DNA of 64,000 nucleotides from NCBI RefSeq assembly GCF_004564135.1, contig NZ_CP038255.1, positions 280,501 through 344,500 on the forward strand, read 5' to 3'. Shown here piece by piece: positions 26,307 to 34,945 of this stretch. The DNA comes from Terasakiella sp. SH-1 (lineage in GTDB: Bacteria; Pseudomonadota; Alphaproteobacteria; Rhodospirillales; Terasakiellaceae). Made by a program: the position numbers and the translations under genes. Each line of letters starts with the position of its first letter. Position 1 is the stretch's first letter. The notes under the pieces are model-generated. The model saw only the letters and a list, made by a program, of their open reading frames with translations. It was not told where the DNA came from and did no database searches.

Positions 26307-29254
26307 CTTCTTCCTCCCTTCAAGGTTTGCCCATTCGGGTGAAGATTCTTGATGAAGTTTCTGTGGCAGAAGCCACGCGCTGGACGGCGCGTGTGCTGTT
26401 TAAAGGGGAGGATCAACCCAGTGACATTCTGATTTTGCTGGTGGAAGGGCGCTACAAGGCATTGCCGTTGCTATGCCCTCATGGGCAAGCCTCTTTATTG
26501 TATGCCCCACTTGAGGGGACACGCCTGACCTGTACGCGTCATGGGCGGACCTTTGATCTGGTGGGAGCCGATTCCATTGCCATGGATGTGTTGTGTGATC
26601 ATGAGAATTTTTATGTTCTGGATACGACCAGCCCGGAGGCGGTTGATAGCACGGCACTTAAAGAAAAAGTTCTGAGCCTTGAAATTGAACTGGAAGCCCA
26701 GCGGGCGGCAAATTCCGCGCTGGAAGAACAGGTTGTTTCCGGCATGGAAGAAATGGATGTCATGTTTTCTGAGCTGGAAAGCCGGAAAACCGAATGGAAG
26801 GAAAAGTCCCACCATTTGGGCAAGCTGAATGATCTGGTAACTCGTGTCACAGATTCCATGCGCGATGTGATTGTGATTGCAGGACGCAATGGGCGTATTC
26901 AACGGGTGAATAAATCGGCCATGTCGGTTTTTGACTGTGAAGAATTTGATTTTATTGGCCGTCCCGTTGATGATTTATTGGCTGCAAAAGATCTTGAGCG
27001 TTTGAGCAGTCAACATTATGAAAAAGTCGCCCCGGACTTACCTGTACTTTATCAATTATGTTTTGCGATTCAAGGGTTTGAGCAGGAAGTGTCCCTGCGA
27101 TTTGATATCCGTTCCAACGGGAATGCCGCCTTGGCCCATCCGTTCTTGTTACGGGGGACCCGCCTTTATGATTCCCACAACAAGGAAGAAGGGGCCATTT
27201 TTGTCTTTAGTGATATTTCCGGTGTGAAAGAACGGGAATTTCGCCTGCGCCAGAAAGAAAATGAAAAAGCCCTGCGCTTGCTGGAGGCAACGCTTAGTAA
27301 TATTTCCCATGGGATTGCCGTTTTTGATGAAGATGGCGAATTACTGGTGTCAAACCCGGCCTTTGTGCGCATAACGGGCTGCAAACAGCGCTGGGCCGTG
27401 CCGGGGACACCTTATGAAAAATTCCTCGCTCTGGAAAATGAGCGCACCAACCTGTGTTCGTTAGGGCCGGATGAAAGAAGCCTGAAAAGCCTGCAAACGT
27501 CTTCTCGTTCATGGGAAAGCTATTATCAGGGTGGCCGGGTTGTTGATTGCCAGACAAATGTGATGGGGGGCGGGCGCTTTGCCCTTGTCTCTCAGGATGT
27601 CACCCGTTTGCGCGAAGATGCTGAGCAGATGCGCCTGATGTCTTATGCACTGGAACAATCCCCGGCAGAAGTGATCATTACTGATGAAGATGGGGTGATT
27701 GAATATGTGAATGCAAAATTCACGGAAAATACGGGCTATACGAAGGAACAGGCCATTGGCCATCGTACCAACATGGTGCGTTCCGGCCAAACACCGAATG
27801 AATATTACGAGACCCTGTGGCAAACGGTTAAACAAGGCAAGCATTGGAGTGGTGAAGTCCTGAATAAACGCAAGGATGGAAGCCTGTTCTGGCAGCTTTT
27901 ATCAATTGCCCCGATGTATGAACCAGATGGCCGGATGCGTCGTTATCTCGCCATTAAAGAAAATATTGATGAGCGTAAAAAAGCAGAAGAAGAGCTGGCC
28001 CGCCATCGTGATCACCTTCAGGATCTTGTGTCAGAAAGAACGCGTGAATTAAGTGTGGCACGTGATGAGGCTGAAAAAGCCAATAAGGCGAAATCTGAAT
28101 TTCTTTCTTCCATGAGCCATGAGTTACGCACCCCGTTGAACGGTATTTTGGGGTTTGCCCAGTTGATGGAAATGAGCCGCAAAGACCCGCTTTCAGAAAT
28201 GCAGCGTGAATATATCAGCCATATCTTGAAAGCGGGTCAGCATTTATTGGGGCTGATTAACGAGGTTCTCGATTTGGCAAAAATCGAAGCCGGGAAGATG
28301 CCCTTGTCTATGGAGGATACCGACCTGTCCTCAATCCTTGAGGATTCAATCTGTCTTGTGGGGACAATGGCAGAAGAACGCCATATCACGCTGCATAATC
28401 TGACCGGGGAAAAACCGCTTAGGGTTCATGGGGACCCTGTGCGTTTAAAACAGATTGTGGTCAACCTGCTTTCCAATGCGGTTAAATATAACCGGGAAAA
28501 GGGGAATGTTTTCATTGAAGCTGAACAAGAAGACGGTGTGCAAACTCTTTCCATTCGGGATACGGGCTATGGTATTTCGCCTGATCATATGAAAGATTTA
28601 TTTACCCCTTTTAACCGTTTGGGGGTTGAAGGCCAGAATGTGGAAGGCAGCGGTATTGGCCTTACCATTACCCGCAAGCTTGTTTTGATGATGGAAGGTG
28701 ATATTCAGGCTGAAAGTGTTGAAGGGGAAGGCTCGGTTTTCAAGGTGTTATTGCCGATCCCTGCCAAGGAAGTCAAAAGACAGGCACGGGCTTTAAATCA
28801 AAATATTTTTTCCATTCAGTTTAATGGAAAAGGGCCTGCCACGCCCCCGTTGACAGCAGCTGTAGCTGAACCTGTTGAACAGACTATTCTTTATGCCGAA
28901 GATAACCCTTCCAACCAGTTTTTGATTGAACGGGCAATGACAAACCTGCCCAATGTGGCACTGGTTACTGTTAATAATGCCAAGCTGGCTGTGGATTATG
29001 CCTGTAAGGAGCAACCCAATCTGATCTTGATGGATATTAATCTGCCGGGAATGGATGGTTATGAAGCCATGAAATTGTTACATTCAAACGCACAGACACA
29101 GGCAATCCCGGTCATTGCGTTAAGTGCCAAAGCTCAGCCCTGCGATGTTGAACAGGGGTTAAGGGCTGGTTTTCGTGCCTATATTACCAAGCCTGTGAAT
29201 GTTGCAGATTTGTTGAAGACGGTCCGAACAGTGCTGGAAAAAGAGATTATTTGA
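26303..29254 (+). CDS. Rieske-PAS hybrid histidine kinase linked to the hydrogenase
   Basis: A 983-residue soluble hybrid kinase. The N terminus carries a Rieske-type [2Fe-2S] motif, Cys58-x-His60 and Cys77-x2-His80 with 16 residues between. A coiled coil lies at about 115-175, then PAS domains at about 180-305, 325-435 and 440-560 (the last with a PAC segment). HisKA has His606 in [10 protein letters not shown], the HATPase has NLLSNAVKYN and GSGIGLTIT, and a receiver domain has phospho-Asp 911 in ILMDINLPGMDG. It overlaps the maturation protease gene by four bases. Known H2-sensing hydrogenases pass their signal to PAS kinases; here the Rieske domain could be an electron-receiving switch. 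That role is inference. Confidence 0.85.
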   Translation: MTSSSLQGLPIRVKILDEVSVAEATRWTARVLFKGEDQPSDILILLVEGRYKALPLLCPHGQASLLYAPLEGTRLTCTRHGRTFDLVGADSIAMDVLCDHENFYVLDTTSPEAVDSTALKEKVLSLEIELEAQRAANSALEEQVVSGMEEMDVMFSELESRKTEWKEKSHHLGKLNDLVTRVTDSMRDVIVIAGRNGRIQRVNKSAMSVFDCEEFDFIGRPVDDLLAAKDLERLSSQHYEKVAPDLPVLYQLCFAIQGFEQEVSLRFDIRSNGNAALAHPFLLRGTRLYDSHNKEEGAIFVFSDISGVKEREFRLRQKENEKALRLLEATLSNISHGIAVFDEDGELLVSNPAFVRITGCKQRWAVPGTPYEKFLALENERTNLCSLGPDERSLKSLQTSSRSWESYYQGGRVVDCQTNVMGGGRFALVSQDVTRLREDAEQMRLMSYALEQSPAEVIITDEDGVIEYVNAKFTENTGYTKEQAIGHRTNMVRSGQTPNEYYETLWQTVKQGKHWSGEVLNKRKDGSLFWQLLSIAPMYEPDGRMRRYLAIKENIDERKKAEEELARHRDHLQDLVSERTRELSVARDEAEKANKAKSEFLSSMSHELRTPLNGILGFAQLMEMSRKDPLSEMQREYISHILKAGQHLLGLINEVLDLAKIEAGKMPLSMEDTDLSSILEDSICLVGTMAEERHITLHNLTGEKPLRVHGDPVRLKQIVVNLLSNAVKYNREKGNVFIEAEQEDGVQTLSIRDTGYGISPDHMKDLFTPFNRLGVEGQNVEGSGIGLTITRKLVLMMEGDIQAESVEGEGSVFKVLLPIPAKEVKRQARALNQNIFSIQFNGKGPATPPLTAAVAEPVEQTILYAEDNPSNQFLIERAMTNLPNVALVTVNNAKLAVDYACKEQPNLILMDINLPGMDGYEAMKLLHSNAQTQAIPVIALSAKAQPCDVEQGLRAGFRAYITKPVNVADLLKTVRTVLEKEII

Positions 29255-30446
29255 CCCATTGCAGGACACCAAGCCCGGCCCGTTTGCCCAGGGCCAGACA
29301 GGCTGTCAGCAAATAGCCCCCGGTTGGGGCGTCCCAATTCAGCATTTCCCCACATAAAAAGAGGCCGGGTTGTTGTTGCACCATCAAGTGGTCGTCAAGG
29401 GCATCAAAAGAAACACCACCAGCACAGCTGATGGCTTCATCAATGGGACGCATTCCTGTAAGGGGAACGGGCAAGCGTTTGATCCCATCGGCCAGTTTGT
29501 TCATATCGGTAAAGTTATTTTTATCCAGACATTCGCGCAACAGGCCCGCTTTGGCCCCGCTTAATCCGCTGGCACGTTTGATATGGGTGGAGATGGATTT
29601 GGCCCCCCGGGGTTTGTTCAGCGCAGTGCTTAGTTTTTCAAGGGAACGATCCGGACACAGGTCTAGATACAGGGTGGCTTTGCCTTTTTCTTCCAATTCA
29701 AGGCGCAAGGTGCGGCTCATGGTGTAAATGGCACTGCCTTCAATGCCATCTGCGGAAATGACGAATTCGCCTTTGACCTGTTGTTGGTCTGCATGAAGGA
29801 TTACCGGTTTAATTGGGGAACCTGCAAATTTCTCTTTAAACGGATCACTCCAGTTGACCAAAAAGCCGCAGTTGCTGGGCTTGAAAGGGTGGATGGGAAG
29901 ATTAAGAAGCCCCTGCCAGTGCCCGTCTGATCCCAGTTTGGGCCAGCTTGCCCCACCAAGGGCAAGGATGGTTGCATCGGCCTGAAAGTTGTATGGACCG
30001 TTTGGTGTCTCAAACCATAAAGCCTCTTTTCGCCAGCCAGCCCAGCGATGACGGACATGGGTGTGTAATCCTTTATTTCGCAGGCTTTTTAGCCAATTGC
30101 GCAGCAAGGGGGCAGCTTTGAAGTCTGTGGGGAAAACCCGGCCTGAACTGCCGATAAAGGTGTCTATCCCCAGCTCATGCACCCAATTGCGAATATCATT
30201 TGGGGTAAAATCAGCAATGATATCTTCCAGCCGTTTGCCACCGTCATGGTAGCGCGATAAAAATATGCTGAATTCCTCGCTATGAGTAATATTCATCCCA
30301 CTTTTACCGGCCATGAGAAACTTGCGCCCCAGCGAGGGCATGGCATCAAACAGATGGATTTCCAGCCCGCTGTGGCCGACCAATTGTTCAGCTGCCATCA
30401 ACCCTGCGGGACCGCCGCCAATAATTGCGATTTTTTTTCGATCCAT
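29247..30446 (-). CDS. FAD-dependent oxidoreductase, HI0933/BaiN-like family
   Basis: A 399-residue flavoprotein with N-terminal dinucleotide fold KKIAIIGGGPAGLMAAEQL, then LGRKFLMAGKSGMNITHSE, which is the HI0933/YhiN signature, and a C-terminal GEMLNWDAPTGGYLLTACLALG. It belongs to the aminoacetone oxidase-like or TIGR03862-type flavoproteins, whose physiological substrate is generally unknown. It is convergent with the Rieske kinase (stop codons overlap by eight bases). The candidate small RNA at 30458-30580 lies directly in front of its start codon on the same strand. Confidence 0.87.
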   Translation of the reverse strand: MDRKKIAIIGGGPAGLMAAEQLVGHSGLEIHLFDAMPSLGRKFLMAGKSGMNITHSEEFSIFLSRYHDGGKRLEDIIADFTPNDIRNWVHELGIDTFIGSSGRVFPTDFKAAPLLRNWLKSLRNKGLHTHVRHRWAGWRKEALWFETPNGPYNFQADATILALGGASWPKLGSDGHWQGLLNLPIHPFKPSNCGFLVNWSDPFKEKFAGSPIKPVILHADQQQVKGEFVISADGIEGSAIYTMSRTLRLELEEKGKATLYLDLCPDRSLEKLSTALNKPRGAKSISTHIKRASGLSGAKAGLLRECLDKNNFTDMNKLADGIKRLPVPLTGMRPIDEAISCAGGVSFDALDDHLMVQQQPGLFLCGEMLNWDAPTGGYLLTACLALGKRAGLGVLQWVK

Positions 30447-30457
30447 AAGGTACCTGA

Positions 30458-30580
30458 CAAAGAAAAAGAGAGAATGGCTCGGGGTGGACCATTCTCTCTA
30501 TAGGCATAATTCCAAGCGATGTCTAGGGGTGCGCATCGCCGGGAAAGGGAGGCTTCCCTTGAGGGCAACAAGAGAAGTTA
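30458..30580 (-). ncRNA. Candidate small RNA with three hairpins and C-rich loops
   Basis: Read on the minus strand the gap has three consecutive hairpins. First, AAGGGA-AGCC-TCCCTT (30545-30560). Second, GCGATG and CATCGC (30516-30539) closing a loop with CACCCC. Third, AGAGAGAATGG pairing with CCATTCTCTCT (30467-30499) around another CACCCC loop, followed by TTTTTCTTT, a typical intrinsic terminator. A TATAAAAT -10-like box lies at 30584-30591; no clear -35 is seen. C-rich loops that can pair with Shine-Dalgarno sequences are a feature of several alphaproteobacterial sRNAs. It could alternatively be an attenuator leader of the flavoprotein gene, whose start is 12 bases beyond. Confidence 0.5.
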
Positions 30581-30671
30581 CCTATTTTATAACCTGACGA
30601 GCTATTCTTTATCTGTGACCTGCTTCACAAACCTGCTATTTTGTTTTTAAATTTAAAAAAGGCACGTTGAG

Positions 30672-31379
30672 ATGGTTATTCGCGATAAAAAACAATTACT
30701 GGCAAATAGTGAGCTTCTGCACGGGTTAGAAGGCGATATGCTGGATCGTTTGCTGTCCATGACGGTGACGCGAAAACTGGCTAAGGGGGAAACCCTGTTT
30801 GTTAAAGGTGATCCTGGCGATAGCCTGTTTGGTGTGCAGGAAGGCAAAATCAAGATTGTCACCACCTCGCCCAATGGTAAGGAAGTCACGCTGAATATTA
30901 TCGAAGAAGGGCAGTTTTTTGGCGAGATTGCTCTGCTGGATGGTATGGACCGCACTGCGGATGCCATTGCGATGGAAAAAAGCGAGCTGCTGGTGATCCA
31001 GCGTCGTGACTTTATCCCTTTTTTGGAAAAACATCCCAAGCTGTGTATTCAGGTCATGCAGCTTTTGTGTCATCGCGTACGCATTACCTCAGAAATGGTG
31101 GAAGACGCCGCCTTTTTGCCCCTGGATGGGCGCCTTGCCAAGCGCCTGTTGAATTTGGCCGAACTTTATGGCGAAGAACAGGATAATGGCGGCGTGTTGA
31201 TCGGCCTGAATTTGCCGCAGCAAGAATTGGCGCGCATGATGGGGACGTCACGCGAAAGTGTGAATAAACAGCTACAAATCTGGCGCGGCGAAGGCTGGAT
31301 TGAACTGGCGCGCGGCCGTGTCACCATCATGAATGAAGAAGCCCTGCAAGGTGTACTGGAAGCCGCTGAGTTTGAGTGA
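30672..31379 (+). CDS. Crp/Fnr-family transcriptional regulator
   Basis: A 235-residue regulator with an N-terminal cyclic-nucleotide-binding-like beta barrel (GETLFVKGDPGDSLFGVQEGKIKI and GQFFGEIALLDGMDRTADAIA), a dimerisation helix, and a C-terminal winged helix with NLPQQELARMMGTSRESVNKQLQIW. It lacks the N-terminal cysteines of FNR, so it is not a [4Fe-4S] oxygen sensor. Its effector is unknown. The last nine codons are duplicated at the far end of the inverted repeat (near 40501-40527), showing that the repeat was copied from this locus. Confidence 0.9.
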   Translation: MVIRDKKQLLANSELLHGLEGDMLDRLLSMTVTRKLAKGETLFVKGDPGDSLFGVQEGKIKIVTTSPNGKEVTLNIIEEGQFFGEIALLDGMDRTADAIAMEKSELLVIQRRDFIPFLEKHPKLCIQVMQLLCHRVRITSEMVEDAAFLPLDGRLAKRLLNLAELYGEEQDNGGVLIGLNLPQQELARMMGTSRESVNKQLQIWRGEGWIELARGRVTIMNEEALQGVLEAAEFE

Positions 31380-32508
31380 CAGCACCGCACCTTTAACTGC
31401 GTCTAAATTGCAAAAGTGTCATTTGTGACAAGTGTGAAAATACCACTAGCCCTGCGGAGTCGCCTTGTGTTAATCTTTTCTTAACTATTTTGAAAAAGGG
31501 CGATGAAGCTCGAAATTGTCTGCTGTTCTTGGCAGGCTTTTTTGTAACCCATGCGCACCCATGCAGGTAAGACAGCACAATCAGGGGACCGACGATGGAC
31601 TTCAACCAGAAACCGAATTACTCTCAGGAAATCAGTTCCAGCACACCCGGCGCGATCCTTTTTCTTGTGGATCAGTCGCGCTCCATGAACAAGCCTTTTG
31701 GCACCAACGCAAGTGGCCAGCCGGTCAAGCGTGCTGAAGTCGTGGCCGAAGCGCTCAACAACACATTGGCCGAACTGGTCAATCGCTGTACCCGCGATGA
31801 AGGGGTGTCTGATTATTTTGAAGTGGGTGTGATCGGTTATGGCCGAAATTCCCGCCCGGAATTCTGCTGGGAAGGTCCACTGAAAGGACGCCGTATGGTG
31901 TCGATTTCCGAAGTGGCGAAACATGCCCATGTGGAACAGAAAACCATTGAGACCGAAGTGCGTGGTACCATCGTTAATGAAACGGTTTCTGTTTCAAGTT
32001 GGCTCTCCCCGGTTGCGGGGGAAAGCACACCGATGAACGGGGCCATCAATATGGCACGCCAGACCCTGGAAGAATGGATTTATCGCAACCCGAAATGTTT
32101 CCCGCCCATCGTCATCAACATCACCGATGGGATGGCAAATGATGTGTCATCTGCTAACGAGTTGATCATGAGCACCAAGCGCCTAACAGACCTGACGACC
32201 ACAGACGGTCAAGTGCTGCTGATCAATTGCCATATCACAGATGAGAATGACACCACCGTGACTTTCCCCTGGTCCAAGATGGAACTGCCAGACGAAGATT
32301 ATGCCCGCATCCTGTTTGAAATGTCCTCAGACATGCCGGAACGCTATAAGGCCATCATCTGCGAAATATTTGATCGCGACCAGTCCCAAACCCCAATCGT
32401 AAAAGGTATGGCGTTTAACGCAGATGCCACAGCCCTCGTCAAACTGCTCGACATCGGCACAAGACAAGCCTTCGTCATTAATGCCGCATCTCACGCGGCG
32501 GAGTAGAA
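31353..32508. repeat. Left arm of a 1.16-kb inverted duplication
   Basis: This segment holds the last nine codons of the Crp/Fnr gene, about 215 bases of leader and the whole vWA gene. It reappears reversed at 39373-40527 with only scattered differences. After the crp stop, about 11 bases differ; then the match resumes at CTTTAACTGCG and continues to the vWA stop codon plus two bases. The two vWA proteins differ at one residue (Ala versus Thr near the C terminus). The left arm is the parental copy because it has the complete crp gene. Confidence 0.93.
31595..32506 (+). CDS. von Willebrand factor A domain protein (TerY-type), left copy
   Basis: A 303-residue cytoplasmic vWA protein. The metal-ion-dependent adhesion site is present: DQSRS at residues 26-30 (DxSxS), STPMNGAINMA with the Thr, and ITDGMAND with the later Asp. 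It is followed by a PP2C-type phosphatase after nine bases and then by a kinase, matching the vWA-phosphatase-kinase triad known as TerY-P in tellurite/stress systems. No other ter genes are present. A second copy with one residue changed lies at 39375-40286. Confidence 0.88.
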   Translation: MDFNQKPNYSQEISSSTPGAILFLVDQSRSMNKPFGTNASGQPVKRAEVVAEALNNTLAELVNRCTRDEGVSDYFEVGVIGYGRNSRPEFCWEGPLKGRRMVSISEVAKHAHVEQKTIETEVRGTIVNETVSVSSWLSPVAGESTPMNGAINMARQTLEEWIYRNPKCFPPIVINITDGMANDVSSANELIMSTKRLTDLTTTDGQVLLINCHITDENDTTVTFPWSKMELPDEDYARILFEMSSDMPERYKAIICEIFDRDQSQTPIVKGMAFNADATALVKLLDIGTRQAFVINAASHAAE

Positions 32509-32515
32509 TAAGAAT

Positions 32516-33490
32516 ATGCAAGAGACTGCTGCTGCCACTGTGACAAAAACAGTGACAGAAATTGATGTGCGCGGCCAAACCATGGCTAAGCCAAAAAATG
32601 ATGTGATCAACGGGGCTACCCAGGCCGTTGTGCGCCAGAATGAAGATCGTTTTCGTGTTGAACAGAATGACGGGCGTGTCCTGATGGCGGTGGCCGATGG
32701 AGCTGGGTCATCGGGGATGTATTGTGGGGCCTGGGCGGAAAAGCTGTGCTCCCGACTGCCTGAAACGCCGCTGTCTTCCTATGATGATCTGAATGGCTGG
32801 ATTGACGGTTTTTGGGAAGAGTTTTCCACTTTTGCCAAGAAGCAATGTGCCAATAATCATGGACAGCATAACAAGCTGGTAAAAGAAGGCTCCTTTGCCA
32901 CACTGGTGGCAAGCTGGCTGGATCAACAAGATGATCGCCTGACATTGGATTGTCTGAATTATGGCGATAGCACACTCTATGTGTTTGAGGAAATGGGCAA
33001 TGAGGTCATGTTGACAGCTGCCCTTCCCGGTAATCTCGCCAGTCAGGAAGCGGACCCTCATTTGCTCAATTGGAAAGACTTGCCCAAGGCCGAACAGGTG
33101 CAGGTCTTAAGCCATGAGATTAAAAATGATGCCATGGTTGTGCTGGCTTCTGATGGCATGGGGCTGTTTGTGATTTTGCGTTATTTATCCTATCTGGCGC
33201 AAAAACAGGAAACGGCCTATAGTGATGTGGCGAGAAACTTCATGTCAGAATATCGCCACTTGTTACAAAATGGCACAAGCCCGGTTGCAAATTTTGTCCG
33301 CACCCATCAGGCAGAGCCGGTGTCGGACTTTAAAGGTGAGCTTCTGGATCTTTATCATGCCTTGGGAACTGCGGAAGGTTTTCAAGGATATATTGCTGAG
33401 CGTTATGAAGAGGGGTTGCTCCCCAATGATGATTCAACGCTGGTGATGACCATGATTAAAAAACGCGAAGAGAGCATTGCGCAGAACTAA
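32516..33490 (+). CDS. PP2C-family serine/threonine phosphatase
   Basis: A 324-residue protein with PP2C motifs: VRQNEDRF near residue 40, MAVADGAGSSG with metal Asp61, the SFATL segment, LASDGMG, and DDSTLVMTM near the C terminus. The enzyme would remove phosphate from Ser/Thr with Mn2+ or Mg2+ and probably opposes the kinase encoded next. The start at 32516 has a weak ribosome site; ATG 32582 is an alternative. It sits just beyond the left repeat arm. Confidence 0.85.
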   Translation: MQETAAATVTKTVTEIDVRGQTMAKPKNDVINGATQAVVRQNEDRFRVEQNDGRVLMAVADGAGSSGMYCGAWAEKLCSRLPETPLSSYDDLNGWIDGFWEEFSTFAKKQCANNHGQHNKLVKEGSFATLVASWLDQQDDRLTLDCLNYGDSTLYVFEEMGNEVMLTAALPGNLASQEADPHLLNWKDLPKAEQVQVLSHEIKNDAMVVLASDGMGLFVILRYLSYLAQKQETAYSDVARNFMSEYRHLLQNGTSPVANFVRTHQAEPVSDFKGELLDLYHALGTAEGFQGYIAERYEEGLLPNDDSTLVMTMIKKREESIAQN

Positions 33491-33534
33491 CGCCTTGTCA
33501 GGCGTACCTTTTTAAGGGGAAGAAAGGGACTAAA

Positions 33535-34458
33535 ATGGCATATCCAATTATTACTGAATATAAAAACGCCCTGCGCAATTTTGAGGGCCGCTTTGCAAGC
33601 CTGAAACCCAAGCCGTTTTTTGATGGTAAGGGAGAACCTGTTTTTTGGGCAGGGAACTTTGCCGTGGTATTCAAAGCCTATGTGGAAGGCCGTTCAGAAC
33701 CTGTTGCACTCAAATGTTTTATTAATGATCTGCCGGATTTGGAAAAGCGCCACCGTGCCATGTCTTTGACCTTTGCCAAGTTAAAAGCGCGCTATCTGAT
33801 TGATGTGGATTTCCTTAATGACGAGCTTTATGTGACCTCGAGCATTGGGGGGAATCGCGATTACCCGGTTGTGGTCATGCCCTGGGTGGAAGGCGAAACA
33901 TTAGGAGCCGTGATTGAGCGCCAATGTGTTAAAAACAATCGTCGTGGGCTTGTGGCTATTACCAAAGCCTGGGCGAATTTATCGCTGGATATGCTTGGCA
34001 AAAAAATTGCCCATGGGGATTTGAAACATGACAACGTGTTGGTCACACCTGACGGGCAGTTGCGCCTGATTGATTATGATTCCCTTTTTGTCCCGGCCAT
34101 GGCGAAAATGGATTCCATTGCCATTGGCGGGCCGAGCTATCAGCACCCAAAGCGTGCTTTTTATCATTTTGACAAGACACTGGACCATTTTTCCATGTTG
34201 GTGTTTGTCTTATCCTTGCGTGCCCTTGTGATTGAGCCAGGGCTTTATCAAAAATATAACACCGGACAAAATCTGATTTTTACCGGCGAAGACTTTATTT
34301 CCGGGGGACGTTCAGAACTGTTTATGCATTTGAAACGCAGTGCAGACCCAGTGGTACGTGAATGGACGGACTTGCTTATTAAGGTGATGCAATCTAAATC
34401 TATTGCGGTACCGCGTATTGAACGCGTGTTGAAATTAGCCCGCAAAACAGAAATTTAG
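33535..34458 (+). CDS. Serine/threonine protein kinase-like protein
   Basis: A 307-residue kinase-fold protein. The ATP-binding Lys is Lys60 in EPVALKCF, the catalytic loop is HGDLKHDN (Asp162, Asn167) and the metal site is LIDYDS with Asp180 in place of DFG. The glycine-rich loop is weak (WAGNFAVVFKAY). All key catalytic residues appear present, so it is probably active. It follows the PP2C gene after 44 bases, completing a vWA-PP2C-kinase triad. The usual C-terminal zinc ribbon of TerY-P kinases is not seen. Confidence 0.85.
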   Translation: MAYPIITEYKNALRNFEGRFASLKPKPFFDGKGEPVFWAGNFAVVFKAYVEGRSEPVALKCFINDLPDLEKRHRAMSLTFAKLKARYLIDVDFLNDELYVTSSIGGNRDYPVVVMPWVEGETLGAVIERQCVKNNRRGLVAITKAWANLSLDMLGKKIAHGDLKHDNVLVTPDGQLRLIDYDSLFVPAMAKMDSIAIGGPSYQHPKRAFYHFDKTLDHFSMLVFVLSLRALVIEPGLYQKYNTGQNLIFTGEDFISGGRSELFMHLKRSADPVVREWTDLLIKVMQSKSIAVPRIERVLKLARKTEI

Positions 34459-34467
34459 ATTTTTTTC

Positions 34468-34767
34468 ATGTCCAAAATTGATCTTGAAGTCAAACATAGC
34501 CTGAAACAGGAAGAGGCCGCCAGCCGTCTGGAAGCTTTCTTAAAAGAGCAGGGCAAATATAACAAACAGTTGAGCAATGCCGTCTTTGAACGTGAGGGCC
34601 GATTGTTTCGTTTTACGGCAAAAGTCAAGGGATTCAAGATCAAAGGAGCCGTGGCCGCACTTGAACATTCTATCAAGGCGCAAATTGTCCTGCCCCTGAC
34701 AGCACGTCCGTTTAAAGGTAGTGCAGAACAGATTTTACGTGAGCAATTGCAAAAAGCAATGAGTTGA
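34468..34767 (+). CDS. Polyhydroxyalkanoic acid system family protein
   Basis: A 99-residue protein matching the small PHA-granule-region family: an N-terminal beta strand with DLEVKHSLKQEEAASRLEAFL, a middle stretch REGRLFRFTAKVKGFKIKGAV, and a C-terminal helix. The family is linked to polyhydroxyalkanoate granules but its biochemical role is unclear. It follows the kinase after nine bases and could be in the same transcript. Its link to the triad or the magnetosome genes is not evident. Confidence 0.6.
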   Translation: MSKIDLEVKHSLKQEEAASRLEAFLKEQGKYNKQLSNAVFEREGRLFRFTAKVKGFKIKGAVAALEHSIKAQIVLPLTARPFKGSAEQILREQLQKAMS

Positions 34768-34769
34768 TT

Positions 34770-34800
34770 ATACTTTTGTATAAACCTAAAGTATCATTTT
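34770..34800 (+). terminator. Weak hairpin downstream of the PHA-system gene
   Basis: ATACTTT (34770-34776) can pair with AAAGTAT (34788-34794) around an 11-base loop, followed by CATTTTT. It is AU-rich and weak, but in the right place to end the triad transcript. Confidence 0.3.
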
Positions 34801-34945
34801 TGGCACCCCCCCCGCAAATTGTTAATGATTGATTAACAATAGGTTATGCGGTATTATGAATCGTCTAAGTTGAGTCTTAATAGTTGTATTTCGATTTTTG
34901 ATTCGAGTTAGCAAGTGTGTCATCAGCTGAACATAGGTGTTGAAT

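Noticed and set aside
30467-30580. 6S RNA or SRP RNA
   Set aside because: It lacks the long central bubble of 6S RNA and the conserved GGAA/tetraloop region of SRP RNA.
30672-31379. FNR-type oxygen sensor
   Set aside because: The N-terminal cysteine cluster needed for a [4Fe-4S] centre is missing.
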